Part shown: positions 6,086 through 7,957 of the stretch, piece by piece
How the letters are laid out: every line of letters begins with the position of its first letter
How positions within the stretch are numbered: position 1 is the stretch's first letter
From: an uncultured Bacilli bacterium
GTDB taxonomy: Bacteria; Bacillota_I; Bacilli_A; RF39; UBA660
DNA: 7,957 bases
Assembly: GCA_910577075.1 (NCBI GenBank)
Contig: CAJTKV010000030.1
Span: 15,723 to 23,679 of the forward strand
Reading direction: 5' to 3'
Translations under genes and position numbers: made by a program
Notes under the pieces: model-generated
The model's input: only the letters and a program-made list of their open reading frames with translations
Told to the model about the DNA's origin: nothing
The model's database searches: none

Positions 6086-6817
6086 TTATACAGTTATTGA
6101 AACTCCACCCATTTTATCATAAACATTTAAAGCTGTTCCACTAAAACTAAATACTCCGCCGTATCCACTTGATGAGATTGTATAATTTTTACTATTAACT
6201 AAACTTATTGCTTTTTTAGCATGTTGGTAACTGGCATGTACTATTCCACCCTTACTTACATTATAAGTTTGACTTATGATATATTCATTTCCACTTGAAG
6301 GAAGTAATATAGAAGTTCCAAAACCATTGTTAAAATTCCGAACATCTGATGAAGTATTAGATTCTTTGGACGTTTTTGCTCTTGTAGATGGTTTTCCAAC
6401 AATGTTTATTCCCTCTAAATATGCACCAATAACATCATAACTTTTAGTATTTAGAATAGTTTTCCAAGTAACTACCACAGAAATTTGGCATATAGTAGTG
6501 CATGATTTTGATATTTTTATTATTTTTGAATCTGTCTCATGAGAAGTATCATATGGAACTATACATTGTTTTTTAGATTCATCTAATTCAAAAGATTCAA
6601 ATTCACCATTTATAATATCCGACTTAATGAATTCTTGATAATCTTCTAATGTCATATCTTCTTGGTAACCTTCCCAATAAAATTTAGAAAGAAAATCGTA
6701 TTCTTCTTTTGTTAATGTTACATTATATTTATTATTATAATATTGTTCTTCTGCACTAACATTATTGATTGAAACAAACATAACCAATAACATTAAAAAT
6801 ATAATCTTTGTTTTCAT
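6086..6817 (-). CDS. Secreted protein of unknown function with acidic N-terminal and beta-rich C-terminal part
   Basis: This 243-aa precursor starts MKTKIIFLML and has a Sec signal peptide with a likely cleavage after VSA (residue 22). Residues 24-70 contain YNVTLTKEEYDFLSKFYW and a following acidic stretch (EGYQEDMTLEDYQEF), probably helical and possibly a propeptide or targeting module. The rest (about 82-243) is rich in Ser, Thr, Gly and Val, looks beta-stranded, carries Cys at 85, 106 and 110, and ends GVSITV. There are no other membrane segments and no sortase motif, so it is probably released or loosely surface-bound. GAGGAG lies about 9 nt before the ATG, and a TATAAT promoter box lies near 6860. 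The gene is followed by the ABC operon on the same strand after about 120 nt, so it may be a substrate or partner of that transporter. I cannot assign a named family. The two-part layout with a cleavable N-terminal region would fit a secreted toxin, bacteriocin-like protein or adhesin. Confidence 0.8.
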   Translation of the reverse strand: MKTKIIFLMLLVMFVSINNVSAEEQYYNNKYNVTLTKEEYDFLSKFYWEGYQEDMTLEDYQEFIKSDIINGEFESFELDESKKQCIVPYDTSHETDSKIIKISKSCTTICQISVVVTWKTILNTKSYDVIGAYLEGINIVGKPSTRAKTSKESNTSSDVRNFNNGFGTSILLPSSGNEYIISQTYNVSKGGIVHASYQHAKKAISLVNSKNYTISSSGYGGVFSFSGTALNVYDKMGGVSITV

Positions 6818-6858
6818 ATTTTTTCGCTCCTCTTCACTGTAAATTTAATTACAATTTG

Positions 6859-6887
6859 ATTATAACCATAAATGAACACAAAAAAAA
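6859..6887 (-). promoter_or_regulatory. Probable promoter of the 243-aa secreted protein gene
   Basis: A perfect TATAAT lies at 6864-6859 on the minus strand, placing transcription start near 6852 and giving a leader of about 35 nt before the ATG at 6817. At 17-nt spacing the -35 position falls on the T-run (6887-6882) of the preceding terminator, so the -35 box is poor. Either the promoter is weak or it needs an activator. Confidence 0.5.
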
Positions 6888-6910
6888 AGCACCAATTTGG
6901 TGCTTTTTTT
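6880..6910. terminator. Bidirectional rho-independent terminator
   Basis: The stem GCACCA (6889-6894) pairs with TGGTGC (6898-6903) around a 3-nt loop and is flanked by nine A (6880-6888) and seven T (6904-6910). It therefore forms a hairpin with a U-tail on either strand. On the minus strand it lies about 33 nt after the TAA of the membrane-protein gene at 6936 and should end that transcript before the secreted-protein gene. Confidence 0.9.
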
Positions 6911-6935
6911 AATGGTTGCGCGCGAGCATACGTTT

Positions 6936-7727
6936 TTACTGAGGAAAATCACTTTTTAACATATTTAAATAATTATTAAATTCGTCTAAATAAGCTTGAT
7001 TTTTTTCTTCATCTTTATCAACGATTATACTTTCAAGCGTTTCTGTTTTTTTTAATTTTTGATACATTAATTCTTCATCTATGCAATCAAAATTCCAAGA
7101 TTCAAGTATATCGCCATCTATTACAAGTATAGTTAAGTTTCTATCTAAGTAGATATATTCAATTCTTCTTTTCCCATCTTTTTTAACATACGCATATCCA
7201 TCATCAGCTTTATTAAAATTCTTTTTGACAAACTTTTCCAACTCTGTATCCTCAGGTTCAACCTTATTTGTTTTCTCTCCTATTCCTCCTGGTTCTTCTC
7301 TTTTATTGAATAACTTGCTGAACTCTTCTTTTTCAATATTAAAACGAATTGTTTCAGTTGTTTCATTACTCAAAAGAATATCTATGCTAAGATTATTTAA
7401 AATCATATCCATTTCATCAAACTTAAAGTATTCATTATAACCAATAAAATCATAAAGAATAATATTCGAATCAGAGAAATCATCAGTTTTAAATATTAGG
7501 CTTCTATCATTATTTTTATTATAATAATATAGCTCTAATTCTCTTATTTCATTTTTAGTTTTATTTCTTATTGAACCTAAATCAAAATATATTTTATCTC
7601 TTGTAATTACAAATAAACCATTAACAATATCAATTGAAGATCCACTTCCATTAATATTGTATATGCTTACAGCATTATATAACGAAAAAATGATAAAGAA
7701 TATTATTAATATAACCATTAGCACCAT
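6936..7727 (-). CDS. Single-pass membrane-anchored protein of unknown function, 5' end uncertain
   Basis: From the first ATG at 7727 this reads 263 aa, beginning almost directly with a membrane helix (about residues 1-18). An extracytoplasmic region follows with beta-rich stretches, then an acidic Glu/Lys linker containing EEPGGIGEKTN (about 144-154), and a C-terminal domain (about 163-263) with VKKDGKRRIEYIYLDRN and ILVIDGDILESWNFD. There is no recognisable catalytic motif or family. The ATG is unlikely to be the native start. No ribosome binding site precedes it, and the frame continues upstream for 67 codons encoding a polar, very basic segment (KKRKKYFRLF) immediately before the helix, as expected for the cytoplasmic tail of such a protein. 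That extension contains no ATG, GTG or TTG and ends at an in-frame TGA (7931-7929). The gene is therefore probably truncated or frameshifted at its 5' end. It is separated by a terminator from the secreted-protein/ABC locus. Confidence 0.65.
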   Translation of the reverse strand: MVLMVILIIFFIIFSLYNAVSIYNINGSGSSIDIVNGLFVITRDKIYFDLGSIRNKTKNEIRELELYYYNKNNDRSLIFKTDDFSDSNIILYDFIGYNEYFKFDEMDMILNNLSIDILLSNETTETIRFNIEKEEFSKLFNKREEPGGIGEKTNKVEPEDTELEKFVKKNFNKADDGYAYVKKDGKRRIEYIYLDRNLTILVIDGDILESWNFDCIDEELMYQKLKKTETLESIIVDKDEEKNQAYLDEFNNYLNMLKSDFPQ

Positions 7728-7928
7728 ACTTGATATAAATAATCGAAAGTACTTTTTTCTTTTTTTCGACTCTTGATTTTTATCATCATATAAATTAACT
7801 ACAATGTTGTATATATCATTTTTGTTAACACTAATTGGCGATCTATTTGTTTTTTGTTTAACACTCTTTTTCTTATCGTCTTTAATATTCGAGTTAATTA
7901 AATCACTTTCATTTTCTAAATTAAAAAG
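7728..7928 (-). pseudogene. In-frame upstream coding remnant of the membrane protein gene, lacking a start codon
   Basis: These 67 codons, in frame with the ATG at 7727, encode a polar Asn/Asp/Lys-rich segment. It finishes with NQESKKRKKYFRLFISS directly before the membrane helix, which matches a cytoplasmic tail obeying the positive-inside rule. No normal start codon occurs in the stretch, and TGA closes the frame at 7931-7929. The likely explanations are an insertion or frameshift just upstream, an assembly error near the edge, or an unusual start such as ATT. Confidence 0.5.
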
Positions 7929-7931
7929 TCA

Positions 7932-7957
7932 AGTGCAACAAAAGAGTAAATTAAGTA
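7932..7957. other. Possible insertion-sequence terminal repeat at the window edge
   Basis: AAGTGCAACAAAAG begins next to the TGA that interrupts the membrane-protein frame. The bases on this side do not continue the polar coding pattern; in frame they read LNLLFCCT before the stop. AAGTGCAAC-type ends resemble terminal inverted repeats I associate with IS30-family elements of Firmicutes, but only 26 bases are visible and no transposase or target duplication can be seen. This is a tentative label. Confidence 0.2.

Noticed and set aside
7225..7440. Plus-strand 71-codon reading frame
   Set aside because: It is antisense to the membrane-protein gene, has no ribosome binding site or promoter, and its Ser/Leu-rich composition is typical of a shadow of Asn/Asp/Glu-rich coding.
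1..7957. CRISPR array, tRNA, rRNA or riboswitch
   Set aside because: No regularly spaced repeats, cloverleaf-like or conserved rRNA sequence was seen. The intergenic gaps are short and show only promoters and simple hairpins.

Overview
The window is strongly AT-rich, with A/T-favouring codons, and every convincing gene lies on the minus strand. TGA is used as a stop codon (end of the third permease, 1264-1266) and TGG encodes Trp, so the standard genetic code fits. Strong AGGAGG-type ribosome binding sites, a Gram-positive lipoprotein signal and T-tract terminators point to a low-GC Firmicutes/Bacilli-type bacterium, possibly one of the uncultured AT-rich gut Bacilli. That placement is inference; no taxonomic marker gene is present.

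Layout in the direction of transcription (right to left). (1) 7957-6936: a single-pass membrane protein of unknown function. Its 5' end looks damaged or cut off, because coding-like sequence runs 67 codons upstream of the first Met into an in-frame TGA next to what could be an insertion-sequence end. A bidirectional terminator follows (6880-6910). (2) 6817-6086: a secreted 243-aa protein with its own promoter and strong ribosome binding site. (3) 6026-1264: a compact operon. It encodes an ABC ATPase of the MacB/LolD/FtsE type (5962-5282), an FtsX/MacB-like permease (permease A, 5280-4036), a small secreted protein with an almost perfect Shine-Dalgarno (4004-3588), a hairpin plus T-tract that looks like a terminator or attenuator (3546-3578), a second permease paralogous to A (permease B, 3525-2302), and a third, shorter and divergent FtsX-like permease (permease C, 2277-1264). 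(4) 1254-1: a perfect 17-bp hairpin, then a near-consensus sigma-A promoter driving a lipoprotein gene that runs off the left edge.

How the genes may work together: one ATPase is encoded with three four-TM permeases of the Type VII (mechanotransmission) ABC fold. The two larger permeases are tandem paralogues separated by a small secreted protein, and another secreted protein lies just upstream. This resembles bacteriocin/immunity or secreted-factor/ABC transporter cassettes in gene order, but I recognise neither secreted protein as a member of a named bacteriocin family. The locus is best treated as a candidate undescribed secreted-protein/ABC-transporter system. Plausible roles are export or release of the secreted proteins, self-protection, or envelope stress sensing; these are hypotheses.
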